A DNA stretch of 64,000 nucleotides from Methylicorpusculum oleiharenae (GTDB taxonomy: Bacteria; Pseudomonadota; Gammaproteobacteria; Methylococcales; Methylomonadaceae), in contig NZ_WUTY02000001.1 in NCBI RefSeq assembly GCF_009828925.2, positions 5,114,492-5,178,491 of the forward strand. Reading direction: 5' to 3'. Below are positions 10,539-18,263 of this stretch, piece by piece; within the stretch, counting starts at the first letter, position 1, and each line of letters opens with the position of its first letter. The notes below the pieces were generated by a model that was not told the origin of the DNA, made no database searches, and was given only the letters and a program-made list of their open reading frames with translations. The position numbers and the translations under genes were made by a program.

Positions 10539-12332
10539 GAGGCTGTCCGAGAATTGAATTAGTATGATATCAGTTCATATCATGTCCTGGGAACGAAATG
10601 CAGGATCTGGATGATTATTTAACAATATCAATAAGATAAGGTATAATTATTAAAAATAATAGACCTTTATGCAGCGATGACGATTCCCTTCAAATCCCGA
10701 CCGGTTGAGTTTCATCAATACCAATTATTTCCCGGCAATGTGTTTGACCTCCTTCCCGAGGATCATGAATGCTTCCTCTACGGCGAACTGTTCGAGCAGT
10801 TGGATACCACTAGCATTGAGCAGACCTATAGCCGGAAAGGCCAGCACGCCTATCACCCGAAGTTGATGGTTTCGATTCTGATCTATGCCTACAGCCGCGG
10901 CGTATTCAGTTCCCGGCAAATCGAGCGGCGCTGCCGCGAAGACTTGTCGTTCCTGTTCATCGCGCAAAATCACTGTCCGAACTTTCGGGTTTTGAGTGAC
11001 TTTCGAAAAGACCATGCCGCGTTCTTTCAAACCTGCTTCAAGCAGACCGTCCAATTAGCCCTGGCGTTAAAGCTGGCCTCGTTGGGTCACATCAGTTTGG
11101 ACGGCTCGAAATTCAAAGCGAATACGTCCAAGCACAAAGCGATGAGCTATCAGCACCTCAAGGAACAGGAACGCCAGTTAACCGACGAGATCGAAGCGCT
11201 GATCGCCCAAGCGGCGCGCTGCGATCAGGAAGAAGATCAGCGCTACCACGAGCAAACCGGTTATGAACTACCGGCCGACTTACAGTTCAAACAAGGCCGG
11301 CTGAGCAAGATCAAAGCCGCCAAACAAGCGCTCGAAGCCCGGGAAGCCGAGCTCAATCCGGACCAGCCGATCGATGGCAAAAAACAAATCAGCTTTGCCG
11401 ATACCGATGCACGCATCATGGGCAAAAAGGGTGACTTTCACTACCGCTACAATGGCCAAATCAGCGTCGATGCTGACCAGCAAATCATTGTTGCCCAACA
11501 CCTGAGTCTTAATGCCAACGACCAGCAAGAAGTCGAGCCGGCCTTAACCGCGCTCCAAGACAGCACGGGGCGCCTGCCCGATCAGTTGAGTGCCGATAAT
11601 GGTTATTTCTCCGGCAATAATTTAGAGGCCTTCGCGCAACAGGGTGTCGATGCTTATCTGGCGCCCGGAAAAGGTGAAACCACGCCGTTAAGCCCCTTGG
11701 TCACGTCCGAGCGGAAACTGGTCAAAGCCGACTTCACCTACCACGAGGCGGACGACACCTATACCTGTCCTGGCGAACAAACCCTCACCGTGGTTCGGCA
11801 CAGTGCCGAAGGGCAGAAGATCTATCAAGGCCACGCCTCGGTCTGCGCCGAATGCCCTTACTTCAAACGCTGCTGTCAGTCCCAAAAAGGCGAAGCGCGG
11901 ACGCTGAGCTCCGACGCCCAAGAGCCGTTGCGGCAACAGATGCGCGAAAAAATGCGGCAACCGGCTGCGAAGGCCGTTTACCGGCAACGCAAAGTCATTG
12001 TCGAACCGGTCTTCGGGCAGATCAAGAACAGCGGTTTCCGGGGCTTCAGTGTCAGAGGCAAAGACAAAGTCGCCGGCGAATTCTCGCTGGTCTGCGCCAC
12101 GCACAACCTTAAAAAAATGGTCAAAGCGATGGGTACGGGATTAGTGCGCCCAAATTTTGGGAAATGGGCATTAAATCCCGCCACATAGGCAAAAACAGAA
12201 AGCATTAGCAAGACAAGAAGCTCGTTTATGCGCTAAAAGGTGCAAAATTCGGGAACAACATATGAATATTCGAATGCTCTAATGAATATTCAAAAAATAG
12301 GGCTTCTCGCTGTGCTATTCTCGGACAGGCTC
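10539..12332 (+). mobile_element. IS1182-family insertion sequence inside a CRISPR spacer
   Basis: This 1794-bp element has 16-bp terminal inverted repeats with one mismatch (left GAGGCTGTCCGAGAAT, right reading GAGCCTGTCCGAGAAT). It is flanked by a direct repeat of the palindrome CTAG (10535-10538 and 12333-12336). Removing the element and one CTAG joins 10532-10538 to 12337-12361 and restores a 32-nt spacer. One intact transposase gene fills most of it. Exact flanks and an intact gene suggest a recent insertion. Confidence 0.95.
10677..12188 (+). CDS. IS1182-family DDE transposase
   Basis: A 503-aa intact transposase. The N-terminal DUF772-type region (about residues 15-95) is followed by an RNase H-like catalytic domain. 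The probable catalytic triad is D142 (in SLDGSKFKAN), D307 (SADNGYF) and E443 (VEPVFGQIKN). A coiled, charged insertion spans about residues 155-235. Cysteines 364, 390, 393, 399 and 400 form a zinc-knuckle-like cluster typical of this family. It would cut and move the 1794-bp element around it. No frameshift is visible. Confidence 0.93.
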   Translation: MTIPFKSRPVEFHQYQLFPGNVFDLLPEDHECFLYGELFEQLDTTSIEQTYSRKGQHAYHPKLMVSILIYAYSRGVFSSRQIERRCREDLSFLFIAQNHCPNFRVLSDFRKDHAAFFQTCFKQTVQLALALKLASLGHISLDGSKFKANTSKHKAMSYQHLKEQERQLTDEIEALIAQAARCDQEEDQRYHEQTGYELPADLQFKQGRLSKIKAAKQALEAREAELNPDQPIDGKKQISFADTDARIMGKKGDFHYRYNGQISVDADQQIIVAQHLSLNANDQQEVEPALTALQDSTGRLPDQLSADNGYFSGNNLEAFAQQGVDAYLAPGKGETTPLSPLVTSERKLVKADFTYHEADDTYTCPGEQTLTVVRHSAEGQKIYQGHASVCAECPYFKRCCQSQKGEARTLSSDAQEPLRQQMREKMRQPAAKAVYRQRKVIVEPVFGQIKNSGFRGFSVRGKDKVAGEFSLVCATHNLKKMVKAMGTGLVRPNFGKWALNPAT

Positions 12333-12361
12333 CTAGGTAATCACGAAGAAGGGCACCCGAT

Positions 12362-12569
12362 GTCCGCTGCCGCACAGGCAGCTTAGAAATTTCGCACCGA
12401 CACCGACTACTTGCCCGACGCGTCCGCTGCCGCACAGGCAGCTTAGAAATGAAATGGCGGTACTCAAAGAGCACGGACACCGTCCGCTGCCGCACAGGCA
12501 GCTTAGAAAATGAACAACAAAAACAGCCGGAACAACCCTAAGTCCGCTGCCGCACAGGCAGCTTAGAAA
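12362..12569 (+). CRISPR. Type I-F CRISPR array, middle segment between two insertion sequences
   Basis: Four repeats identical to those upstream start at 12362, 12422, 12482 and 12542 and enclose three 32-nt spacers. The segment is the direct continuation of the leader-proximal array: the spacer before it was split by the IS1182-family element, and the spacer after it (12570 onward) by the IS1634-family element. Confidence 0.98.
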
Positions 12570-12585
12570 CACTGACTGGCGCTAA

Positions 12586-14689
12586 CCTAACTTCGTCACC
12601 TAAAAACGCAATTTCCTGCTATTTCAATCAGTTAAAAATTTTATCCGCTGTCGGTTGGCACTACGGATTTTTTGCAGCTCACGCTGGTTTTACGTTTGCC
12701 TAGCGGATCGGCTTTGATGCCTAATGCGGCGTAGATTTCTTGTTGCTGAACTTCGGCGCGTGTCGTGGTGCGCAGATAGATGAGGGTCTGTTCGTCGGTG
12801 GGCAAAATGAGCGTGACCCGTTGTTGAGTGGCCATTAGGGTGCGAATGCGGTCCCAGCTCAAATGGATGCCCTTAAGCTTTAATTGATGGCGCAGGGTGT
12901 GCACCAAGTGATAGGCCAGTAGGGTAATGAAGAGGTGCCCGGTGACGCGGTCTTCTTTCTGGTGATACACGGGGCGCAAGCCCAGCTCGGTTTTCAGGCT
13001 TCTAAAGGTGGCTTCGATCTCGGTGAGCATGACGTAGGTGGTCCACAACTGTTCTTCCGACCAGTTCGGCATGTTGCTGCGCAGACAATACACCCCGCAT
13101 TGGCGGTCTTTTTCAGCGCTAGGTGCTTGACGCTGCCAGGCGATGGCAACGGCGTTTTTGTGCGCGGCGTCCGGAGTCACGTCAATCTGATAGTCTTGGG
13201 CCACGCGGCTGTTTTTTTCGCGTAGGCGGCCGATGCGTTCCAGGATTTTGACATAGTTTTTCACCGTGCCTTTTTGACTCAAGCCGGCTTGCAATTGAGT
13301 CAGTGCGGCTTCCAGGCGTTCATGGAAGCGGTTGCGGATGGCGTGCTCCTTTTTGGCCTTCTGTTCGGAGTAGCAATAGAGGCGGATTTCGCCGCTGTCC
13401 GCATCGAGGTCCCTGTAAACCCGGACCTGGCTACGGCCTGTGTCGCGAATCAACAGCGCGCTGTCCTGTTCGCGCGGGTCTTTAACCTGACGCTCACGGC
13501 TGACCACGATATAGCGATAAGCGTGCTTGACTAACCAGGCGATATTGTCGGCACTGGCAATGCCGGCATCCAGGATAATGACGGGCTTAGGCGTCGCTAA
13601 CGGGTTTTTGCCTTGCAGGCCTTCCAGCAGGGTTTTCAGGGTGGCCGGTTCGCTGGCATTGCCAGGAAAGACTTGGCTACCGAGCGGAAAGCCATCGCCA
13701 TCCAGCACCAAGCCCAGTGTCACCAAGGGGCAATCACTGCGTTTTTCTTTGGAACGCCCAAACTGGGCTTTCGGATTGCCGGCGCACTGGCCTTCGAAGT
13801 AGGTGTTGGTCAAATCGTACAGAACGATACACCGGTTCAGATCAAACAGTGTTTGCTCCTGATCCGCCAAAAAGCCTTCCAATGCGCTCTGGTGCTTGAG
13901 CAGTTGGTCGCTTACCTTGTACAACCGGGTCAGGCTGGTGCTGCCAAAGTCGTGATCCAGTAACTCCCCCAGCGCGCTGCAAGACTGTAACCACTGATGC
14001 GTGTGTGATTCGCTGCCCGGTGACACCATGCGGCCGATTATGCTGCCCAAGACGGCTGCACGATCGACACCATTAAACCCCTGCGCGGTCAGCTTCTGCT
14101 CCACTTGCAATTGATCGACCGCATGCAAGGCCAAGGTTTCCGTGCCGATACTGCGGCTTTCAACTGCATCCACGCGGTTGATGTCCACGCGTTGATAATC
14201 CGCCGCCGGAGGCTCAAGCGGCTGCGCCAGTTTATGTACGATTAAACGGCTGTATCGTTGGGCAGCGGTTTCCAGTAATACGCCGATCTCATCCGCCAGG
14301 GTAAACACTTCGACTTGCTGCGCTTGCGCGTCTTGTAGCAGTTGTTCAATTCGGGCCGTCAACAACGGCCAATGCTGAGGCTCAATCGCAAAGTCTTTGC
14401 CGAGATTCAGCAGGGTACGCTGTTTGACCTGCTGCCCTTCACGCACCGATTCAACCAGTCGGTAGGTAAAGTAGGCTTCGCCATCATCCAGGGTTTTTGT
14501 TTTGGTTTTTCGAATATACATGCCGATAGCGTGCGGCAACCGGTGCAGAAAATCAACATCATGCGCAAAAAATAATGGCACTACATTAGATTGACAAAAT
14601 TGGCCATTGATTTTAAAGGACTTTTTTTCAAAAAATCGCCAGAAATCAAAATATCAATGACTTAGAGAGGTTTGAGTGACGAAGTTAGG
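12586..14689 (-). mobile_element. IS1634-family insertion sequence inside a CRISPR spacer
   Basis: This 2104-bp element has 14-bp perfect terminal inverted repeats (CCTAACTTCGTCAC at 12586, and its complement ending at 14689). It is flanked by CTAA direct repeats at 12582-12585 and 14690-14693. Joining 12570-12585 to 14694-14709 restores a 32-nt spacer. Its transposase runs opposite to the array. It lies only 253 nt from the IS1182-family element. A 5-bp duplication (CTAAC) can also be read, but it would leave unequal ends. Confidence 0.93.
12641..14521 (-). CDS. IS1634-family (IS4 superfamily) DDE transposase
   Basis: A 626-aa protein starting at the ATG of MYIRKTKTK. An upstream in-frame ATG would add 20 residues that do not look conserved. 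The DDE residues are probably in LYDLTNTYFEG (about residue 236), IILDAGIAS (about 318) and EATFRSLKTELGL near residue 545. The typical IS4-superfamily end motif (KEDRVTGHLFITLLAY) follows. The reading frame is intact. The product would mobilise the 2104-bp element around it. Confidence 0.92.
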   Translation of the reverse strand: MYIRKTKTKTLDDGEAYFTYRLVESVREGQQVKQRTLLNLGKDFAIEPQHWPLLTARIEQLLQDAQAQQVEVFTLADEIGVLLETAAQRYSRLIVHKLAQPLEPPAADYQRVDINRVDAVESRSIGTETLALHAVDQLQVEQKLTAQGFNGVDRAAVLGSIIGRMVSPGSESHTHQWLQSCSALGELLDHDFGSTSLTRLYKVSDQLLKHQSALEGFLADQEQTLFDLNRCIVLYDLTNTYFEGQCAGNPKAQFGRSKEKRSDCPLVTLGLVLDGDGFPLGSQVFPGNASEPATLKTLLEGLQGKNPLATPKPVIILDAGIASADNIAWLVKHAYRYIVVSRERQVKDPREQDSALLIRDTGRSQVRVYRDLDADSGEIRLYCYSEQKAKKEHAIRNRFHERLEAALTQLQAGLSQKGTVKNYVKILERIGRLREKNSRVAQDYQIDVTPDAAHKNAVAIAWQRQAPSAEKDRQCGVYCLRSNMPNWSEEQLWTTYVMLTEIEATFRSLKTELGLRPVYHQKEDRVTGHLFITLLAYHLVHTLRHQLKLKGIHLSWDRIRTLMATQQRVTLILPTDEQTLIYLRTTTRAEVQQQEIYAALGIKADPLGKRKTSVSCKKSVVPTDSG

Positions 14690-14709
14690 CTAACGGTACG
14701 CAAGCCAAT

Positions 14710-15338
14710 GTCCGCTGCCGCACAGGCAGCTTAGAAATAGAACGATACCGTGCTTGGCACCCAACCCTGGTCCGCTGCCGCACAGGCAGCTTAGAAAAAA
14801 TGCAAGGCAAACTCAGCACATTTGAGCAAGTCCGCTGCCGCACAGGCAGCTTAGAAATGGCAGCCATAGGCGAACGCATCACCCGGATGGTCCGCTGCCG
14901 CACAGGCAGCTTAGAAAAACAAGCTAAGATCGGCTTTGACGCTTTAACCGTCCGCTGCCGCACAGGCAGCTTAGAAAGTTCTACGGCATTAACCTCTAAT
15001 CAACTCTTTGTCCGCTGCCGCACAGGCAGCTTAGAAATTCTGCGTGTCCGGCCTTACCATCCACACTAAGTCCGCTGCCGCACAGGCAGCTTAGAAATTA
15101 AAGCACGATCTAACTTGATATCAATATTCGTCCGCTGCCGCACAGGCAGCTTAGAAAAAGGGCGTGGTGGCGTTGAGTTGGTGGCTGGGCGTCCGCTGCC
15201 GCACAGGCAGCTTAAAAAGCGTAACGGGTCATGCCGTGGCGGCTGTGTTTGTCCGCTGCCGCACAGGCAGCTTAGAAAATTCCGAACAAAAAGTTTGAAG
15301 CGACGTTGGAGTCCGCTGCCGCACAGGCAGCTCAGGGT
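14710..15338 (+). CRISPR. Type I-F CRISPR array, leader-distal end with decayed repeats
   Basis: Eleven repeats start at 14710, 14770, 14830, 14890, 14950, 15010, 15070, 15130, 15191, 15251 and 15311 and enclose ten spacers. The repeat at 15191 ends CTTAAAAA instead of CTTAGAAA. The last repeat at 15311 keeps the hairpin but its 3' end is degraded to CTCAGGGT. Decay at this end marks it as the old, trailer end and fixes the leader at 1164. Confidence 0.98.
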
Positions 15339-15696
15339 TTGGTGTCATTGGGATGAAGTTGGCTCATGGGCTGCAAATAATCCAGATACACCTAGACGTT
15401 GGTGGTTGAAACGACGTTATCTGCGTTCGTTTGAAATCGATGGCACTAACGAGTATGCCATTGGCGCGTTTGAGTGAGGACGAACAGGATGGGCAGGGCC
15501 AACCATGATGAGGTCTAAGCCGTTATCACAAAAACAACGGTTAAAGTATTTCGATAAACAACGTTTAGGCTGATTGTTGTTCAAAAAATAGTGAACGGCC
15601 TGCTCTGCAAGGCCGTTCTGTGGTTTTGGTTGGGTCTGCCGTACAGTCGGCCAGTCTCCTATCGCCACATACTTATCATATATAAGGGTAAAGATT
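15339..15696 (+). other. Trailer-side intergenic region with a short open tail
   Basis: The frame that runs through the last repeat stays open to a TGA at 15475-15477. It encodes a tail of 46 residues after the repeat (VWCHWDEVGSWAANNPDTP and onward to YAIGAFE). It may be the end of a gene cut off by the array, but I do not recognise it and no start belongs to it. A small hairpin (AACGGCCT 15594-15601, AGGCCGTT 15610-15617) precedes the phage-like gene. Nothing else is supported here. Confidence 0.4.
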
Positions 15697-16259
15697 ATGC
15701 AATTTGATATCGAATTCGAATCCAGCCATTTGGATAGAATTTTAGAAGCGGCCAGGCGTGAGATTGCCTCGCCGGATGAAATGCTGGGCGGCATAGGGAA
15801 TGAGTTATTGCGGGTTAATCGGCGGCGACATGCTCAGGGTGTTGATCCGGAAGGTAAGGACTGGAAGCCTTTATCGCCACTCACTTTGGGTAGTGCGGTT
15901 TGGAAAAATCAGGATGAATCGTTCAGAAAATCCAAGTCATTATGCATCGAAACGGCTAGAAAAGTGCGGTCGAAACGGGGTGGAGTTTTGAGGGATACCG
16001 GTCGTATGCTGGCTGACTTTAATCATCAGATTGAAGGCGATACGTTGATTTTGGGTTTTTGGGGTAACCGTGAAGCTAAGTTAGATGGATGGCATCATGG
16101 CGGCACCGATCCTTATTCGTTTGGACCAAAAGGAAAAAAGCATTGTCTTTTGCCGGCATTGTAAGGAAGCGGGTGAATCATCCAGGATTACCCAAGCGGG
16201 AGCTGATCGGCTTTCCGGATAGCGATAAATTGTTAGTTGAAAACGTGACGGTGGATTAA
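15697..16259 (+). pseudogene. Mu-like phage virion morphogenesis protein (gpG family), frameshifted
   Basis: The first 155 codons read as a phage virion morphogenesis / tail completion protein of the Mu gpG type. Typical stretches are RRHAQGVDPEGKDWKPLSP, LRDTGRMLADF and GWHHGGTDPYSF. After PKGKK the frame shifts near 16138-16143, apparently by loss of one base. The correct ending (SFAGIVRKRVNHPGLPKRE, then IGFPDSDK) continues in another frame to a stop at 16257-16259. Residues matching the family resume straight after the shift, so the lesion is small and probably recent. No other head or tail genes flank it, so this is a lone prophage remnant beside the CRISPR trailer. Confidence 0.85.
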
Positions 16260-16503
16260 AACCGCGTCCGATGATCGAATAAACGGCGTTAAATAGGTAT
16301 TTATTCCGCATTTGTAGAGGCTAATTTTCCAATATTAATAGGCATAATTACCCGCTTTCATGCCAAAACTGTCCGGAATTCAAGAATTTTATGATTTAGC
16401 CTGATTCCTGCGAATTAAGTGGGTTTCCGGGCGAATTTATGTGTTGTTATTCATCCGGTTTCTACCCCCTCCCTTCTATCGAATCAACCTGCACGACGAG
16501 CGG

Positions 16504-16532
16504 GCGTTCCCCGCATCCGCGGGGATGAACCT
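16504..16532 (+). repeat. Orphan type I-E CRISPR repeat
   Basis: A single 29-nt unit with the I-E pattern: GTTCCCCGC, a four-base loop, GCGGGGAT, then GAACC. The palindromic stem CCCCGC / GCGGGG is intact. No further copy of this repeat and no I-E cas gene is in the window. It lies 34 nt before an orphan I-F-type repeat in the same orientation. Confidence 0.8.
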
Positions 16533-16566
16533 TCAGCATCTAAACTAATGTTTTGCCCCAACACCA

Positions 16567-16594
16567 GTTCCCTGCCGCACAGGCAGCTTTGATA
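16567..16594 (+). repeat. Orphan, diverged type I-F CRISPR repeat
   Basis: A 28-nt unit matching the array repeat at 24 of 28 positions, with the CTGCC-GCACA-GGCAG hairpin fully preserved. The differences are at positions 3, 5, 24 and 27. It is 1.23 kb beyond the end of the main array, isolated, and preceded by a 34-nt gap after the I-E-type repeat, close to the length of one spacer. Confidence 0.8.
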
Positions 16595-17109
16595 CGCCGG
16601 AGCCGATGTGCAATATATTTCCTGATTAGCAAGCGGCTTTAGCTCAAGCCAGATTAGCCGATATTTCCTGACTGGAAAGCGCATACTGATGGTTAATTTA
16701 CAAAGGTGCAATCATGGCTATGATCAGTTACCGATTTAACCGTTGCTTACATCTTGATACGCCCCCTATGCGGCTTCGTAATTGCCGACACTATAGGGCC
16801 TCGTTCGGGATCTTAGCGGACAGGGATACTGGAACTGCAAAGTTGGTCAGGAATAAAAATCCGCCATGCAGCCTACATCCTTGCAAAGAATACTTCCCCT
16901 TTTTCTCATAATTTTGAAAATTTCTGCCACGCCAACCTTCGCTCGCTCTATAAAGAATGGCATTCTGGGCAGTTCAACCGAACCCTTTATGTTTAATATT
17001 TATCGTGTTCATCCATAAAAAATCATGGTTTTAGTTCACCTTCAACCCTCTCCTTTTCACAGATATGAACCCCATACCACGATAATAATTACCCTACAGG
17101 CATTTGCTC

Positions 17110-17988
17110 ATGATCCAATTAACATACCTTAGCACCCAAACCCGACCCATGATAAAGGATGATCTTATGGATATCCTAACTACTGCCCGACTCAATAATG
17201 CCGTCCTTGGTGTTACCGGCATGCTTCTTTACACCGGTAAAAATTTCATACAGGTGTTGGAAGGCGATGAAAAAGTCATAGAGGCATTAACTGCGGATAT
17301 CAGAAAAGATTCACGGCACAAAGACATTCACATCGTCGAGAAAAAAAACATTGTTGAACGCGAATACGTTGAATGGACAATGGGCTTTAAAAAAGTGTCC
17401 AAGGATGAACTGCTTTTTATACCGGGGCTTAATAAGTTCTATAAAACCGATTTGAGTGGTGATCTAAGCCCTGACAAGGTCGACTTAATCAATAAATTGA
17501 CTCTTTATTTTCGCAACGAAAGAAAAGAGAAAAATAGTCATGATGAGTTATCTCTGAATGAGGAAGACAAATTTATTTTATTTCTTCATGTGATGATTCG
17601 CTTGGCTGTTAAAGCCTTGGCTTTTTTGATGATGCTCACGGTCATCTGGTGCGTGGTTGATGTGGTCATTATCATGTACAAGGAAATACTGAACGAATCC
17701 ATCATGACGTTGGGTAAATCCGAAATCCTGCATGTATTCGGCGCCTTCATGATCGTTTTGATCGCTGTCGAGATATTCATCAACATTACCTTGTACATCA
17801 GAAACGATGTCATACCGGTAAAGATGGTCGTAGCAACTGCACTGATGGCGGTTGCACGTAAAATTATCGTATTCGATTTCACCGAAGTCTCTGCGCTTCA
17901 TGTAATAGGCACCGGTATATTGGTAGCCGCACTTGGCAGCTGCTATTGGCTGCTTGAGCGAGAATTTAAAGTCAATTCAGAAAGTTAG
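17110..17988 (+). CDS. BLUF-domain photoreceptor fused to a PsiE-type membrane domain
   Basis: A 292-aa protein starting at ATG 17110; a TTG two codons upstream is less likely. Residues 1-95 are a BLUF domain, which binds FAD and senses blue light. The key residues are present: Y6 (LTYLS), N30 (LNNAVLGVTG), Q48 (FIQVLEG), W89 and M91 (EWTMGF). Residues 153-285 carry about four hydrophobic segments. The stretch HVFGAFMIVLIAVEIF, then MAVARKIIVFDF, resembles the PsiE family of phosphate-starvation-inducible inner-membrane proteins. The likely arrangement is a cytoplasmic light sensor tethered to a membrane module. No partner gene is adjacent: upstream is the CRISPR scar and downstream a convergent efflux operon. 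The BLUF call is firm and the PsiE call fairly firm. The biological output is unknown. Confidence 0.88.
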   Translation: MIQLTYLSTQTRPMIKDDLMDILTTARLNNAVLGVTGMLLYTGKNFIQVLEGDEKVIEALTADIRKDSRHKDIHIVEKKNIVEREYVEWTMGFKKVSKDELLFIPGLNKFYKTDLSGDLSPDKVDLINKLTLYFRNERKEKNSHDELSLNEEDKFILFLHVMIRLAVKALAFLMMLTVIWCVVDVVIIMYKEILNESIMTLGKSEILHVFGAFMIVLIAVEIFINITLYIRNDVIPVKMVVATALMAVARKIIVFDFTEVSALHVIGTGILVAALGSCYWLLEREFKVNSES

Positions 17989-18090
17989 CAGCTTAAGGAT
18001 TCCGTCATAAATGACTTCCCGGAATTAGGATTGTGTCGAACCGTTCGATTATCCCCCTCTTTGAAAACGAGAGGCTGGGGGAGAGTTTTT

Positions 18091-18134
18091 AATAAATCCC
18101 CCTCGACCCCCCTTTTTCAAAGGGGGAATTTATT
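18091..18134. terminator. Palindromic hairpin between convergent genes
   Basis: AATAAATCCCCC (18091-18102) pairs with GGGGGAATTTATT (from 18122) with one bulged base. It lies between the BLUF-PsiE gene and the oppositely directed efflux operon, and could end transcription from both sides. The C-rich/G-rich core also looks like an interspersed palindrome. Confidence 0.45.
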
Positions 18135-18263
18135 TGTAGCGATATCCTGAGCGTCGCGTTTTACTTAAAACGTAATCATCTGGAACAAATGGGCGCAAGA
18201 TGGCTTTAGATGTCTCGGCTGCTTGTTCGCAACCGAACAAAGCACTGGCGTGTTTTTCATGGA

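Larger units (their letters stand above)
16260..17109. other. Gene-free scar region with orphan CRISPR repeats
   Basis: About 850 nt without a supported gene. It contains the two orphan repeats listed separately (16504-16532 and 16567-16594). A related motif, ATATTTCCTGA followed by a GAAAGCG-like end, occurs near 16614 and again near 16663, hinting at an internal duplication. Short frames here (for example 16714-16911) have no family resemblance, and I treat them as chance. Confidence 0.5.

Noticed and set aside
1131-10557. Dozens of open frames encoding proteins with repeated PLPHRQLRK, SKLPVRQRT, FLSCLCGSG or VRCRTGSLE segments
   Set aside because: They are translations of the CRISPR repeat in different frames. 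The 60-nt unit is a multiple of three, so frames stay in phase. They are not tandem-repeat proteins.
10725-12211. Antisense and alternative-frame ORFs over the IS1182-family transposase
   Set aside because: They are shadows of a GC-rich real gene with full DDE motifs on the plus strand.
12935-14575. Plus-strand ORFs inside the IS1634-family element
   Set aside because: They are shadows of the minus-strand transposase; none has family features.
1165-15338. Self-targeting of this window by its own spacers
   Set aside because: By eye I found no spacer matching a gene in the window, but I could not run an exhaustive comparison, so I make no claim either way.
16533-16566. tracrRNA-like or regulatory RNA made from the orphan repeats
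   Set aside because: Type I systems need no tracrRNA and no promoter or terminator could be placed. Kept only as an orphan-repeat observation.
16484-16911. Small ORFs on both strands around the orphan repeats
   Set aside because: No start signals, and no family resemblance. One of them reads through the palindromic repeats themselves.
17578-17901. Minus-strand ORFs opposite the BLUF-PsiE gene
   Set aside because: The plus-strand protein has all BLUF signature residues; the antisense frames have none.
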